Below, one piece after another: positions 1-11,650 of a stretch of DNA of 64,000 nt. Each line of letters opens with the position of its first letter. The stretch's first letter is position 1. The stretch is from Trachythela sp. YZ-2020. Taxonomy: Eukaryota > Cnidaria > Anthozoa > Malacalcyonacea > Clavulariidae. The notes under the pieces were generated by a model that was not told the origin of the DNA, ran no database searches, and saw nothing but the letters and a program-made list of their open reading frames with translations. A program made the translations under genes and the position numbers. Where the stretch lies: NCBI GenBank assembly GCA_016169945.1, contig JADLSH010000389.1:1381001-1445000 (forward strand), read 5' to 3'.

Positions 1-184
1 TCTAAAATGGCATTTCCTGCGTTTTGGAGGCACTTGGAGAGAAACTTACGCAGCACAGTTCATTCTCTATACACCCCGTCACCCCCCCCTTTGTCACCAG
101 ATTTGGACGAATCTAGAAACCCATTCTGTAAAATATTGGGGGGGGGGGCGGCCGCCCCCCCTCGCCCCCCTTGCCGGCGCCACT
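1..184. mobile_element. Right end of a hAT-like MITE, cut by the window edge
   Basis: A G-run/C-run tract (about 139-172) leads into GGCGCCACTG at 175-184, which is the inverse of the CAGTGGCG terminus common in hAT-type non-autonomous elements. The left end lies outside the window, so no target duplication can be tested. Seen: the terminus and the C/G-rich subterminal block. Inferred: the family. Confidence 0.35.
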
Positions 185-737
185 GTTTATAACTGCAGTG
201 ATGTTTTGTGTATATTGTCACTGAAATTCCGTTAAATATGTGAATTAGCTGCGTTATATTTGCATAATTATAAAACCAACGAACTATCGCTTCTTAACAC
301 CAAAAGAAAGATTAAAACATCAATTTGAATTGATCTCTAGGAATTCCATACCAAAATACCAAATTGCGTAGTAAAGTAACGTATTTTGGCAATTGTTTAT
401 AAACCTTATAAATAAATGGCAATAACATCAAGTAAAGTATTTGTTGATGCTATATAGTTACTCAGAGTAGGCAAATAACATTACTGTAAATACAAACTTT
501 AACCAGGACCTTTTTTAACGGATAGGCTGGGGGGGGGGAATGCGCCCTGTCCCCCCTTGTGCCCCCCACGAATCGATGTTTTGACCCCCCCCAGGAAAAG
601 TCCATTTTTCTTAAATTAAATACAAAGAAACAAGCAAGGTAGTGTAGATAAACAAACGAACAGTAAGTTTAACAGTGTTGTCACTGTTGCACGGGTTCTC
701 CATTTACCTGATTTGAGGTTAATTAAAGGTGTTTCAA
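185..737. other. No gene seen; AT-rich spacer with G/C homopolymer tract
   Basis: I see no coding signal or RNA gene. A G-run near 529-538 followed by C-runs to about 592 resembles the inner part of another C/G-rich MITE, but I could not pair its ends. Confidence 0.5.
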
Positions 738-1045
738 GGCCGGTTTACAGTTCGCGCGAATTGGTCGCACGAAGGAGCGAATTTGTCACTGAGCATGCGC
801 GAGGGTTATTTATGGCAAATTTCGTCATTCTACTAGATTCGCAGCGACTGGCGAAAGAGTTGAAAATTTTCAACTTTTTAGCCCGTCGCCAGCGAACGAA
901 CTAAAGTTTAGCCAATCAAGAGTCAGGATTTTTGCAAGTTTGCAAATTTTCGAGCGAATTTTAAAATGTGTAAACCCAATTCGCTATATTCGCGCGAATA
1001 ATTCTCCAGTTCGCGCGACGTATTCGCGCGAACTGTAAACCGGCC
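738..1045. mobile_element. MITE with TTAA-type target site
   Basis: The ends are inverted copies (GGCCGGTTTACAGTTCGCGC at 738, its complement ending at 1045). The right flank is TTAA (1046-1049); the left flank is TCAA (734-737), a one-base change from TTAA. The interior has more GCGCGAA motifs and no coding capacity. TTAA duplications are known for piggyBac and Kolobok transposons. Its terminus resembles the MITEs at 28.4 and 56.7 kb (G-C-C-T-G-G-TT-CACA type). Confidence 0.7.
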
Positions 1046-1049
1046 TTAA

Positions 1050-1168
1050 TAGGAATTCCTACAGGAAACCCCATAGGAATTCCTATTGGATCCTATAGGA
1101 ATTCCTATATGAAATTGTGCCAAAATCTAATAGGAATTCCTATATGAATTCCTATAGGATATCCTATA
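1050..1168. repeat. Self-complementary TAGGAATTCCTATAGGA repeat cluster
   Basis: At least six palindromic TAGGAATTCCTA-like units occur in about 120 bp, ending in CCTATAGGATTTTTTCGTA. A second cluster at 10801-10895 ends in the same terminal sequence in the same orientation, so this is a dispersed repeat family with a fixed end, not chance low complexity. Confidence 0.6.
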
Positions 1169-1170
1169 GG

Positions 1171-2018
1171 ATTTTTTCGTAAGGGAAGTGCATGGATATT
1201 GTATGGACTCTTTTCAATAGCTGTTGCAAAAGTTCCGGAAAAAAGTTCGTAAATTCTGAAAAAACAATTACATTCACAGATCACATGATTAAAACTGCTG
1301 GAGTACACGGTCATCACAACCGTGAGTTGGGTAAAGGCTTTAGGTCATGATTGCGCCACTTTTCTGCAAGCAGATGTACAGCATTACAGAACTAGGACAG
1401 TGAAGTTGCAAAGATTACATTAAGATTACATTATACCTGAGATGTCTTGGGCATACACAGGAAGCTGTTGAATATAACAGGTCCCTCTTACAGTGGTCCA
1501 TAATATAGAAACATTGTGCTCCTGTACTTGAGGGCATTACTTCTAAGTTTCAATCCATAATTTGAATTGGCTCAAAAGGATTTTGGTGTAATCTCCATAT
1601 GAACGCTTGCAGTTTGTCTGCATTTCTGAATCAGGAAACAATGTTGATTCTTGCTACCACCGCTCATTAACGTTTTAGCGGTGCACTGCTACTGCTTGAT
1701 ATGTTTAAAGACCGCTTAGAAGGGGTGCAGGGTGGACAACTTTCCCCGGTCTCCTAACCTGAATGAGAGAAAATCTAAAAATAGACTGGGCTATTTCTAA
1801 ATATTATGGTCTGTGTAGGGTTCACTCTCAAGTTGAAAGCATATATTTTTTAAGTTGGGAGGCCCACTTTAAGGTTAGGTCCACATCCTTTTTTGGGGCT
1901 CTCTCACTGAGAAAGCCATTTCGTGTTCAAGGACTTTCCAAATACGAATATCCTAATGACGTTATTAAGGATGATCAATCTCGAGGAGGATTTTGTTTCA
2001 ATTTTTCAAGTTCTTGGT
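1171..2018. other. No gene seen
   Basis: Only short unsupported reading frames occur here. No RNA gene or repeat structure was recognised. Confidence 0.5.
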
Positions 2019-2020
2019 TA

Positions 2021-2591
2021 CCGTAAACCTCCGTATATAAGCCCCCCCGAATATAAGCCCCCCCGAATATAAGCCCACCGCATTCACTAACGCGCACACT
2101 GTTCCGAATATAAGCCCCCCCGAATATAAGCCCCCCCAAATATAAGCCCATATACTTACTTAAATATAAGCCCAAACTAGATGGTTCAGAAGACGACCAG
2201 GTGAACATCAGAGGATTAGAAAGCTATACAATGCCCTTACCACAGGAAGAATTTCATTTGGAAAGCAGTGACGAAGACGACGACGAACTTACAGACGTCT
2301 CTGAAGCCTGCTCTGGCTCTAATACCGGTACTAGCTCTTCCGATGATGATGATAGTGATACTGACATTTAATTACTAACAGATCACTCTAGCTGACATTG
2401 TTTCTTATAGTTATAGTCATAATTTGAATTTGTTCACTTTCAAATTTTAGGGTTCGTATTAAAAACAATTACTAACACAAAATGATGTCCGTGTATAAGC
2501 CCCCCCATATATAAGCCCCCCCGTGTATAAGCCCATCAAAAAACCCTTACGAAACTATATAAGCTCAGGGCTTATATACGGAGGTTTACGG
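2021..2591 (+). mobile_element. pogo/Tc1-like non-autonomous DNA transposon (copy 1)
   Basis: A 571-bp element. Both ends are inverted copies beginning CCGTAAACCTCCGTATATAA and are flanked by TA (2019-2020, 2592-2593), the target duplication of Tc1/mariner/pogo elements. Each subterminal region carries an array of TATAAGCCCCCCC units, likely transposase-binding sites (inference). A 65-codon acidic reading frame survives inside (2177-2371). A near-identical element lies in opposite orientation at 50269-50838. Confidence 0.85.
2177..2371 (+). pseudogene. Acidic C-terminal tail of a lost transposase
   Basis: An open frame of 64 codons plus stop encodes a Ser/Asp/Glu-rich tail (runs such as SSDEDDDE and SSSDDDDSDTD) with no upstream catalytic domain in the element. 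The same frame and stop are kept in the copy at 50488-50682. Acidic tails are common at the C-terminus of pogo/Tigger-type transposases; here the DDE domain has been deleted, as in a MITE formed by internal deletion. Function is inferred from context only. Confidence 0.5.
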
Positions 2592-2759
2592 TATATCATC
2601 AAAAATCTTCATCAGTCTGACATTTTTTTAACATCAGGCCAGTATCAGTGCCATTCTTCGATCATTTAGCAAACCTGCACCAATTACAAACATGCTACGG
2701 TTAATGTTACTCTCAATAGAAATAATGAGATACTCTTAGCAAATGACTAAGAAACAGGA

Positions 2760-3035
2760 TGTTGGAGACTTTGCTATGTTTTACAAAAGTATTCCCAACA
2801 AATCACAATAAAGGTTTAAACCGCTTAATAATAAAAAATCACTATAAAATCACGATCACAACAATGTTCTCACAAATCACAAAACGAAAGTTCTCTCTTT
2901 TATTTCCTGGTAAAAGTTCATATTTCCTGGTAAAACCGGAAATAACTTATGTAAATAGTCACGGACACGCGCGTGACATTCGCGTGTTTCTAAACAAGGT
3001 AAATATTAACTAGAGATATATAAAAGTCTCCGACA
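2760..3035 (-). repeat. 3' LTR of the BEL element
   Basis: The LTR begins TGTTGG and ends CCGACA in plus orientation (TG..CA). It differs from the 5' LTR at 7 of 276 positions by my count. A short internal duplication of TATTTCCTGGTAAAA lies near its middle. Confidence 0.95.
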
Positions 3036-3116
3036 CACTCCCCCATGTGTGTTCTTGTTAAAGACATACATGCAACCTCAGACTTTTCTGAAGTACATAC
3101 GTGAGTTCGCATTGTT

Positions 3117-4812
3117 CTAGTCCAACTGTTCATTTTCTGCAAGTTCCCTTATTGCACCTCTCGCAGCTTCTGCAGCAGCTCTCTTTGGTCTTGGCTGGAA
3201 CTCTGTGGCATCAGCGTTAAGTTGTGGGTTTGTTGTAAGGTCACAAGACAGCTCGAGGGAAATAAATGTTGGACCGCTCTCTCCAATGTGCCTTTGCTCG
3301 TTTTTACCACAGCTCCCCGTACTACTCCGTCCTTTCCCGTAATTAATCTTGTCACAACAGCTGTCCTCCATGTATTTCTAGGTTTGTTCTCTTCTCGAAC
3401 GATCACGACTTCTCCAATCTTCGGGTGTACAGCATTCTTATCTCCAGTTTGGCGGTGTTGTTCACGGAGGCCACGCACGTACTCACGACTCCATCTGTCC
3501 CATACGACTTGTTTGCACCTTTGAAGGAACTTTGCACGCTTCCTCAAATCATTGTCGGTAATGTGGTGTGCTTCTTCTTCAGGAATGTTAGTTGGATTGA
3601 CTTGAAGCAACGAGTTAGGTGTCAGCACTGGTAACTGGATGTCGTCTTCCAAATATGAAAGTGGACGGTTGTTTAATGCTATTTCTATGTCGAGTATGAC
3701 GTCTTCCAGCTCAGATAATTTCAAGGTTCCGTTACCAATGGATTTGTAAAATACACTCTTAAACAACCCGATCAGCCTCTCGAATTGTCCGCCCCACCAA
3801 GGGGCGCGACTGAGATTAAACCGCCATTTGATACCATGACTTGTTAGAAGCCAATGGAACTGTTCGTCCTTCCTCACACGTTGCAACCAATTAACTGTTG
3901 CCTTGAATGTAGCCCCATTATCTGAGTATACTAGCTTGGGTCTCCCGCGTCTAGCAATGAATCTCTTGAAACAGGCAACAAACTCCTCTGTTTCCAATGA
4001 TGTAACCAATTCCAAATGCATTGCTCTGGTTAAGCTGCACGCGAACATGGCCAGGTAAGCTTTCCCTTCCGTCTTTCTTCCGCGTTGATACCTTATCGGC
4101 CCGGCGAAGTCCACTCCTATCACTTGAAATGGCATGTCACCTTCGGTACGAGTCTTGGGCAGGTTTCCTGGAGGGGGTATATGAAAAGCTTTCACTTGGA
4201 ATCGCTTGCAGCCGTTACATTTCTTTCGAATTCGTTTGACTAACTGGCGAAGTCGAGGCACCCAGAACCGTTCACGGCCTTTGCCATAGTCAGCCCCACA
4301 CCTCCGTGTAGAGTTGAAATGTGGGCTTGTTGAACAACCATCACTGTAAATGGATGACTATCCGGCAGATAGATGGGGTATTCACCAATGATTCGGCCAC
4401 GACACTCATAGATTTGTTGATCATTCTGCATCAAGTTCAATCGCAGTTGATCCGCTTGAAACTGGGATTCATCTTGAACTGCTTGCTGTGCTCTTCTACT
4501 CCACCAGAATTCTTGCTGTTCAACTTCGTCTGTTGAAATTGGACCCGTCACTCTCTCATTGGTTTGACATTTGCAGTTTGAAATGAACCGTCGAACATAA
4601 CCAAGGATTCTCAAGACTTTAGCGAGATGATATTTGTCGAGAAGTTCATCAAAAACATCTGACTGGATCACTGTCGCGGCTGCTATTTCTTTCTTCACCT
4701 TTACTTTCGCTTCAGCTCTTGTTTGCTCGTTAGGAACTAGTGTCACATCTTGAGGCCATTCGGATGGATCCCCGAGCCAAGCTGGACCTTCTTGCCATAG
4801 TTGGTTATCCAC
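3117..4812 (-). pseudogene. pol: BEL integrase and C-terminal DUF5641 region
   Basis: Three frames together form the integrase: 4812-4240 (linker and the histidines of the zinc-binding domain), 4261-3149 (zinc-binding cysteines CNGC, then the core with D in GVDFAGPI, D in YSDNGAT and E in GGQFERLIG), and 3371-3117 (C-terminal tail). The DUF5641-like block NTWRTAVVTRLITGKDG follows the core. Frameshifts fall near 4265 and near 3250-3290. All three DDE residues are present. Confidence 0.9.
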
Positions 4813-4933
4813 AACGTCACCTCCCCTACTTCCCAGATCGGCAGGATCCCGTGGGTACGTGATGCCATGTCACTTCTTCATGTTGTCGTATCTTCTGCAC
4901 TCGATTCGTCACGAACTGTCGGTAATCACCCTT

Positions 4934-5599
4934 TCACTTGATCCAGTAGAGCGCAACGGTCGAATCAAGCCAGCAGTGAATGTGGACTAGGGGGATGGTT
5001 AGAGTTGCCTTCACATTGAAAACAAGATTGACAGCCATATGACCTGCTATCAATTCTAAGCGAGGTATAGTCAAGTTCCGTTTTGCAATGCGTGATTTTG
5101 CACACACCAGACCTTGAGTTACTTCGTCTTGTTGGTAGACTACCGCATAAACCACTGCACACACTCCTTTAGAACTAGCATCCCCAAATGCGTGTAGCCA
5201 TATCTCTGAGATCGCGAGATGATATGGTGCGAGTGAACGAGGCACGACAAATCTCTCTTGAAGTGATTCTTTCCATTTCTTCCACTCTCTCAGAATTGTT
5301 TCCGGTAAAGTTTCATCCCAGGACATCTTGGTGTCACATATTTCGCGATAGAGCAACTTGGCGACTAGTGTGGTCGGAGAAACTAAACCCAAAGGATCAT
5401 AAATCTTGGCAAGTTCAGAAAGTACCGATCTCTTCGATGAGCATTCTGCCGCCTTCATTTCAACACTGAGTGTGTCCTTTTCTCTGTTCCAAGGTAGTCC
5501 TAGTAATTTACCTTCGTGGTTTTCTGCGCCTCCCAACTGCTGCTTAGCATAGGTTTCCTCCCTGCTTGCATCAATTGAGGCACTTTCAGCTCCCTCCAA
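4934..5599 (-). pseudogene. pol: BEL RT connection and RNase H region
   Basis: This frame continues RT (KIYDPLGLVSP) into RNase H (LHAFGDASSKG with the first catalytic Asp, then IPRLELIAG and HCWLDSTVALYWIK). The frame stops at a TGA near 4935, after which homologous sequence continues in the same frame for about 28 codons. A frameshift then occurs near 4851. Confidence 0.88.
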
Positions 5600-7605
5600 A
5601 TCCGATTAATTTGAGTGCCACTTGTGGATGGTAAATGCTGCATTTTAAAGACTTCTGTTGCTATCACTTTCTTCTCTCTGGTCTCCGGCACTGTCACACC
5701 ACCGGTCATAAGGTCATCGACATACAGGCTGTCTTGAATCTCTTTAACAATCTCGGGGTATTTCTCTCTCCAGTGGTCTAGGTGTTGGTTCAGGACTCCA
5801 GCGAGGAGGAATGGTGATGAAGTCAGGCCGAATAACGCTCTTGTAAATCGATAAACAATCAGTTCATCACTGTTTGGCTCTTTCCAGTGAAAACACAAAG
5901 AGTCTCTCTCCGCCTCTCGAATCCTGATCTGAAGAAATGCCTTCTGTAAATCGCCGGTAAGAAGGATTGGATAAAATCTTGATTTGACCAGGATATCCCA
6001 TAACCAATTCTGGAGGGGTGGTCCCGGATGGAGACAGTCGTTCAGTGATGGTTGATTGATGTTCTCTCTCGCCGACGCATCATAGACAACACGTAGCTTA
6101 GTACTCTCTGCATTCTTCCTTGTCACGCCCTTGTGTGGGATGTAGAACTCTTTCCTTGTCGGTTCTTTCGGTGCGATTTCTATTACTCCCTGTTGCAACT
6201 GATCTTGTATGATACTGTTATATTCTGTGTACTGACCATTCTTCTCGAGTTTACGGACTATCTGATCTAATCGTTTCTTGCTTCCTCTCTCATTGCTAGG
6301 CAAAGAAGGGTGGTTACCTTTCCAGGGTAGTTTAGTTTCGTACCACCCAGCTTCATCTCTTTGTAGCTGTTCTTTAAACTCTTGATACACCTCCTTCTGG
6401 TCATTCTCATGGGTATCTGCTAGTTCTAGCACATCTAAAGCACAGAGCTGTTCGTAATCTGTTGATGTTGATAGTGTTAGGAACACTCGACTTTCTTGAT
6501 CCTCTTGCCCTGGCGACATAATTGTCCACCCCAGTTGTGTCTTCTCGGCCACAGGTTGCCCGGGTGATCCAACTCTTTGAGGCGTTGCCGTCTTGATTGC
6601 TGCATACTCACCAGCACCCAATACAACATGGATTGGGATTTGCTCTCTGTCATCACCATCGGCTATCTTAACCCCATCAAGATGAGCATACCTTGAAAGT
6701 AGACTTTCATACTTTGGATTTTCCACCATCATGATTTCTGATTTATGGACCTTCGACAACACAATCTCTTTCTCAAACTTCCTGTCAACGGACGATAGCT
6801 TAACTGCATAAGTCTCAACTTTAGCTGTAGTGGAGCTCAGCATCATGTCGATTCGTTTGGTCTTCACATCAGTTGGTTTCTTGTTGAGTACACTAATTAA
6901 TTTTGCAGAGGCATATGAACTGCCAGACCCCGTGTCCAACAGTGCATGGGTTTTTACACCGTCTATCTCGACTAGCACTATGGGATATATTATTCCCTGC
7001 TCACCTTCTGTACTTGCTGTCAGCCCTGCTTCGGGTCTCGGTATATTGTTGACATCACAAATCGAAGTATGGTGTCTCTTTTTGCAATTCTTGCAAGTGC
7101 TGGTGCTTCTACAATCCGAAGCTCGATGAGATGGGCCGGTACAATTGAAACATAGTTTCTTGTTTGCCAGTATTTTCCTGCGTTCTCCTGTTGCTGTGAC
7201 TAGATTGCACTTTGATGAACGATGCTCCCCTTTCTCACAATACACACAAGCCTTTCGAGTTGAAGGTTGCCCACCACCTCTCTGCTGGGTCTGGAAACAT
7301 CCTCGATGTTGCTCTCGTTTCTTTGGCGGTTCATCAACTTTGGAACTGTCGAGTGGATTCCTCCTGGTCCAGAACTGTAAAGCTTCGGTTAGTTGGATAT
7401 ATGTCCAATTTTCCCATTCATTGTCATTGCGAGCAAGATCTCCCCTTATTACAGGTAGTTTATCCAGAGTCATGGAAACGAGGCCATTGACAGCGTCTAA
7501 ATGTTTCATTGTTTCGAGAGACTGCACGCAATATGCCAATTTGTCATAAAACTCATGAATTTTCTTCACATTAGCTGTGGGTATATGGGGCAATTTCCTT
7601 AACAA
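5500..7605 (-). pseudogene. pol: BEL gag C-terminus, protease and reverse transcriptase
   Basis: A 701-codon open frame. In order: three CCHC-type zinc knuckles (CVYCEKGEHRSSKC, CFNCTGPSHRASDC, CKNCKKRHHTSIC), an aspartic protease with the active motif LLDTGSGSSY, and the BEL reverse transcriptase with the catalytic YVDD (LYVDDLMTGG). It ends by frameshift near 5590, where the connection/RNase H region continues in another frame. This is the best-preserved part of the element. It would make cDNA from element RNA. Confidence 0.92.
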
Positions 7606-8345
7606 AACATTTGACTATTTCACAATCCTTCCCGAACCGATCTTTCATTACTGCTATAGCTCGGTTATAGCCCTCTGCGGTATGTGGCAATGCTTCGATT
7701 GTCTTTCTTGCTTTCTCACACAACAATTCCTTTAAATAAGAAAATTTATTCACCGGTGATACACTTGATTTTTGAATAGTTTCAGAGTACAAGTTCCAAA
7801 ATCTTGGCCAATCTGTGAAACTTCCATTGAATTTGGTGATTTCAAGCTTGGGCAATTTTGCTTGTAATTTGGTGACGTCATAATCTTCTTTCACTGATGT
7901 TGGTTTAGCCAATTCCACTTCCGCTTGCATTTTCATTTTCGCTTCGTGAAGTTTTAGCTCAAATTCGATTCGTTTCTCTTGCTCTTGTTTTTTGCTTTTT
8001 GCTTGATTTTTGCTCGAGTTGAATCTTTTCCAACATACTTTCTTTGGTTTTAAGCCATTCTTGCAATGCTTCGATCGCTTCATCACCTTTTCCCATAACG
8101 CTTTCGATTTCGCCATTCCATTCGTCGATTTCACCTTCGCTCACGCCTTCAGAAATTTTTGTCGCTTCGATTTCCCGTCTCAATTTACACACTTCGGACA
8201 GCGTTTCTTTGATCGTCTCCACATGTCTCACAATGACTCTTTCTTTCCCACTGTTTATCGTTGTTTCAGTCTTTTCTATCGCGCGTTTCAGTTGCGTTAT
8301 CTTTATCTCGAGCGCCGTACTTTGGCGGCATGTTGTTTTCGCCAA
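7571..8345 (-). pseudogene. gag: BEL gag, N-terminal part
   Basis: Two overlapping frames, 8345-7959 and 8134-7571, form one gag N-terminus. The first is a Lys/Glu-rich coiled-coil-like stretch. The second carries the DUF1759-type block (LPKLEITKFNGSFTDWPRFW), typical of BEL/Pao gag. The frame change falls in an A-rich run near 7985-8010. A further frame change near 7605 leads into the zinc-knuckle/protease/RT frame. The product would package element RNA; here the frame is broken twice. Confidence 0.85.
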
Positions 8346-8400
8346 AATTCGCTGTTAAATATATTTCGATATTATACTCACTGATATTTATAGGTTTCGC

Positions 8401-8420
8401 CGTCCCAATAGGGGGTGCCA
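8401..8420 (-). promoter_or_regulatory. tRNA primer-binding site of the BEL element
   Basis: On the minus strand, two bases after the 5' LTR comes TGGCACCCCCTATTGGGA. Its initial TGG is complementary to a tRNA 3'-CCA end, as expected for a reverse-transcription primer site. The tRNA identity was not determined. Confidence 0.7.
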
Positions 8421-8422
8421 GG

Positions 8423-8698
8423 TGTTGGAAACTCTGCTATGTTTTACACAAGTATTCCCAACAAATCACAATAAAGGTTTAAACCGTTTAATAATAAAAA
8501 ATCACTATAAAATCACGATCACAACAATGTTCTCACAAATCACAAAACGAAAGTTCTCTCTTTTATTTCCTGGTAAAAGTTTATATTTCCTGGTAAAACC
8601 GGAAATAACTTATGTAAATAATCACGCACACGCGCGTGACATTCGCGTGTTTCTAAACAAGGTAAATATTAACTAGAGATATATAAAAGTCTCCGACA
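8423..8698 (-). repeat. 5' LTR of the BEL element
   Basis: This is the partner of the LTR at 2760-3035. The promoter for the element should lie here, reading toward lower coordinates. Confidence 0.95.
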
Positions 8699-8702
8699 AG
8701 GA

Positions 8703-9124
8703 CACAATATTCGAAATTCCAATTTGCATTGACAAACCTGCAAATTCTGTCCGAGCCTTTGGTGTATTGGTTTAATTTAAAGCCAAATGTTGGCAACATT
8801 GTTATGTGCAACCAAAGCCAATGAATAGGGTGTGGTTACTTGAGATATATGTAATTGTATAACAGCTACACAGAAATTATACATGAGTTTACATATTATT
8901 GAAGTACATCAAATACCACTATATACCACTAATATCAAATCCTCCTTTAAACGATGCGATTTAGTGCAAGTAAATTTTGTTTGTTTCTCTCTTTTACAAG
9001 TAAAATTTTGTTTATTTGCCTGTCTTGCTGTCTGTGATGTAGCAACTTTAAAAAGTGTAGGAACTTTTTCAAGTTTGAATCATAAACTTCAGTAACTAAG
9101 TTAATAAAAAAGATAAGAAAAAGG
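8703..9124. other. No gene seen
   Basis: AT-rich spacer between the BEL element and the HECT pseudogene. Nothing was recognised. Confidence 0.5.
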
Positions 9125-11650
9125 TGGAAGATGTCATGGTATATATTCGACTTATGGGATGGAATGAAAGCACAAAGATCGGAAGGTGAAGTGTGGTAAA
9201 AGTTACCTCTTAGAATATCGCCAAATGCTGATTATTCTACTCTAAGAGAAGAAGCAGAAAAGAATTGGAAAAACTTTCATAGTAATTCTACGATGAAATT
9301 CAAATGTACCACCTTGTATACGAAGACGGTTAGAAGGCAGTTGTATTGCCTGGATCAAAGAAGCCATTTTTTCTTTCTCGATATCAACAGGAGCTTGGTA
9401 AAAAATTGAAATGTAATTATTGTTGCTCTGTTCCAACCTTGATTATCTAAACCCACCTGATGTGTCTGATGAAGAAGAACATGAATGTGTCAATAGCAGT
9501 GCCTACAGCCCAAGGGAAACTTGTTCTGCCACATCAGAGTGTTACTGGCCTACGAGTGGTAGTCCAAGCAAACGAGCAAGATCTGTTAGTCCCATATGCC
9601 TCCTATAGACCTGACTGGCCAGATAGAAGCAGATCAAAAGAGAGAAAGTGAGACGAAAAGCTTGCCAGCATGTTGCATGTCAACGATAATAGTACACAAA
9701 ACGCGATTCGTTGTCAGCAGTGAAGATTTGGCACAAAAGGTTACGGACTTCTTGTAGTTCGAACAAATCCCCAATAAATAGAGTAATTTCAATGTGGAGC
9801 AGGGATATTAAACGAAGACCCGAAGCAGTTCCCGAAAGTGTTAGAGTTCGATACATTGGTGAGCATGGAATCGATTCGGGTGCTATGGCAAAGGAGTTCT
9901 TTACCTTGGCTATTTCACGCATTGGTTGCAGTATGTTTTCAAACGGACAGCCGATTGATTCAACTTTCCATTTACAGAATAGAAGTATTAAATCATGCGG
10001 AGAAATCGTAGCAGCCAGCCTAGCTTAAGGTGGACGCCTGCGTGTTCTCTAGCGGACAGTGTCTAGAACTTACTTGTAAATCCAAAAGTGGACATTCACG
10101 CACTTAACCCAGAAATCCATCTAACAGATACGGACTAGGACCTTTTGACTACACTTGCGTAATTTACGACTCCCATATTTCAGAGATAGAAAAGTCCATG
10201 ATGATTAGTGTCATCACAAAGATAATTGTTGATCTAAAATAATTTATATTAGGATTGGATTCGTACAATTTAGCCAAGGGAGATCGTGCAGTGATGGCTT
10301 CAAAAGAGCAGCAAATGTATGGAAACTTGGTTTACATTGGATATCATAATTCTGAATACCATAGGCGTAGTGTAAGGCTTGCTTTAAAGTAGTGAAAAGA
10401 AATTAATAGAATCGATCTGCTGCACATTTTTTAGAGAATAGTTCTAAATTGTACTGTATCACCATAGCAGCATGAAATCTTGATTTTTCTGTCATGTATG
10501 CCAAGCAAAGTAGTCTTCGAAAATTTACATGGAAATTATAATTAGCTATTACAGTGTAAGCGGGAGTTTGTCCACATGTTGTATGAACATATATTTATAT
10601 TAACTGGACATGTAAAATTTAGAACAATCCGATTTCAGTCCACCCGAAAGCCTGATTAAAACTCTTTAAGGAGCTGTTTGTGTGGATGCGAGCCAGTCCG
10701 GGTACCCAAGCTAGATAGCTTTCCCGAGCTGAATTTCACCCGTGTTTATATGAGACTGATCAAACGAGCTAGCTTGCCAAGAGAAAGCACCGGGACTAAA
10801 TCCATTTCCTATAGGAATTCCTATAGAAGATTCCCATAGGAATTCCTATAGGAAATCCCATTTCCTATAGGAATTTCTATAGGATCCTATAGGATTTTTT
10901 CGTACGGGTCACTGATTGCACTCTGATACCATCATAGAGTACGGCTACATTTTCCTAATTATCACGACCCTCATATTTCTGAAATAGAAAAGTCCATGAT
11001 GATGAACGTCGTCACAAAGAGATTTGTTTATCTAAAATAATTTAGGTCAGGATTGGATTCGTACAATTTAGCCAAGATTATCCAAGCACAACTTAATGCA
11101 TGTCGATCCTTGTTTACACAAAGTGCCAAGAGAGCTCGTGCAGTAGATGCCAATGATCTATGTTCAATCATCCATCCAGCGTATTCGGAGGAAAGTAGCA
11201 TGCGAAGGAAATTCAAAGAATGTACGTATGATGGATTATTTGCAAGATTTCGTATTTCAGGGCAGAAATATATGCACCTCATGACGATATTACCACGGGT
11301 ATCGAGTCAGAAAAATCTGAAGAAAAATAGACGAAATACCTTATGACAGATAATACGCCAGCAGTTATCTTGGGTTGGATTACTGGTCAAAAACACCTGC
11401 CAATTAATGGTGACGAGCTAAACATCCTTGTCAAATTTAACTATGAATGTTTGGTTAAAACCCATGTGATTGCATTTGTTTCCTATTGATAGGAGCTTGT
11501 GGAAATACAATTGCATTTCCTGTCATGCATATGCAAAATCCAGATGAGTTTCATGAAGTATTCATGTTGACTATATCAAAAGGTATAACATTTGACAAAC
11601 CTTCAAACTAAAATATTGACAGACTTACTGTTTTAAAACATATTTCTGAC
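9125..11650 (+). pseudogene. HECT-domain E3 ligase-like gene, broken
   Basis: Pieces of one protein appear in order on the plus strand. 9125-9415: a region with EEAEKNWKNFHSNSYDEIQ and a YEDG..LPGSK motif, which I recall from cnidarian HECT proteins. 9711-10028: the start of a HECT fold (VRVRYIGEHGIDSGAMAKEF, then GEIVAASLA). 11340-11620: the HECT C-lobe side (VILGWITGQKHLP; GNTIAFPVMHMQNPDEFHE). HECT domains transfer ubiquitin through a cysteine. Breaks: TAA at 10026 where Gln is expected, several frame changes, and an internal duplication (about 10160-10270 repeated at 10965-11080). The GGAATTCC repeat sits at 10801-10895. Resemblance to G2E3-like proteins is from memory. Confidence 0.65.
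10801..10895. repeat. Second GGAATTCC palindromic repeat cluster
   Basis: Same repeat family and same end (CCTATAGGATTTTTTCGTA) as at 1050-1168, inserted inside the HECT pseudogene. Confidence 0.6.

Larger units (their letters stand above)
2760..8698 (-). mobile_element. BEL/Pao LTR retrotransposon, complete length
   Basis: The element is bounded by two 276-bp LTRs and a perfect 4-bp target duplication AGGA (2756-2759, 8699-8702). Transcription is on the minus strand. The order gag, protease, reverse transcriptase, RNase H, integrase is the BEL/Pao order, with a DUF1759-type gag and a DUF5641-type C-terminus. A primer-binding site lies at 8404-8420 and a purine-rich tract beside the 3' LTR (about 3036-3046). 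The coding region carries several frameshifts and at least one stop, so this copy cannot act by itself. Confidence 0.95.

Noticed and set aside
139..172. G-quadruplex or regulatory G-tract
   Set aside because: G/C homopolymer tracts recur in several MITEs here, so transposon origin is the simpler reading.
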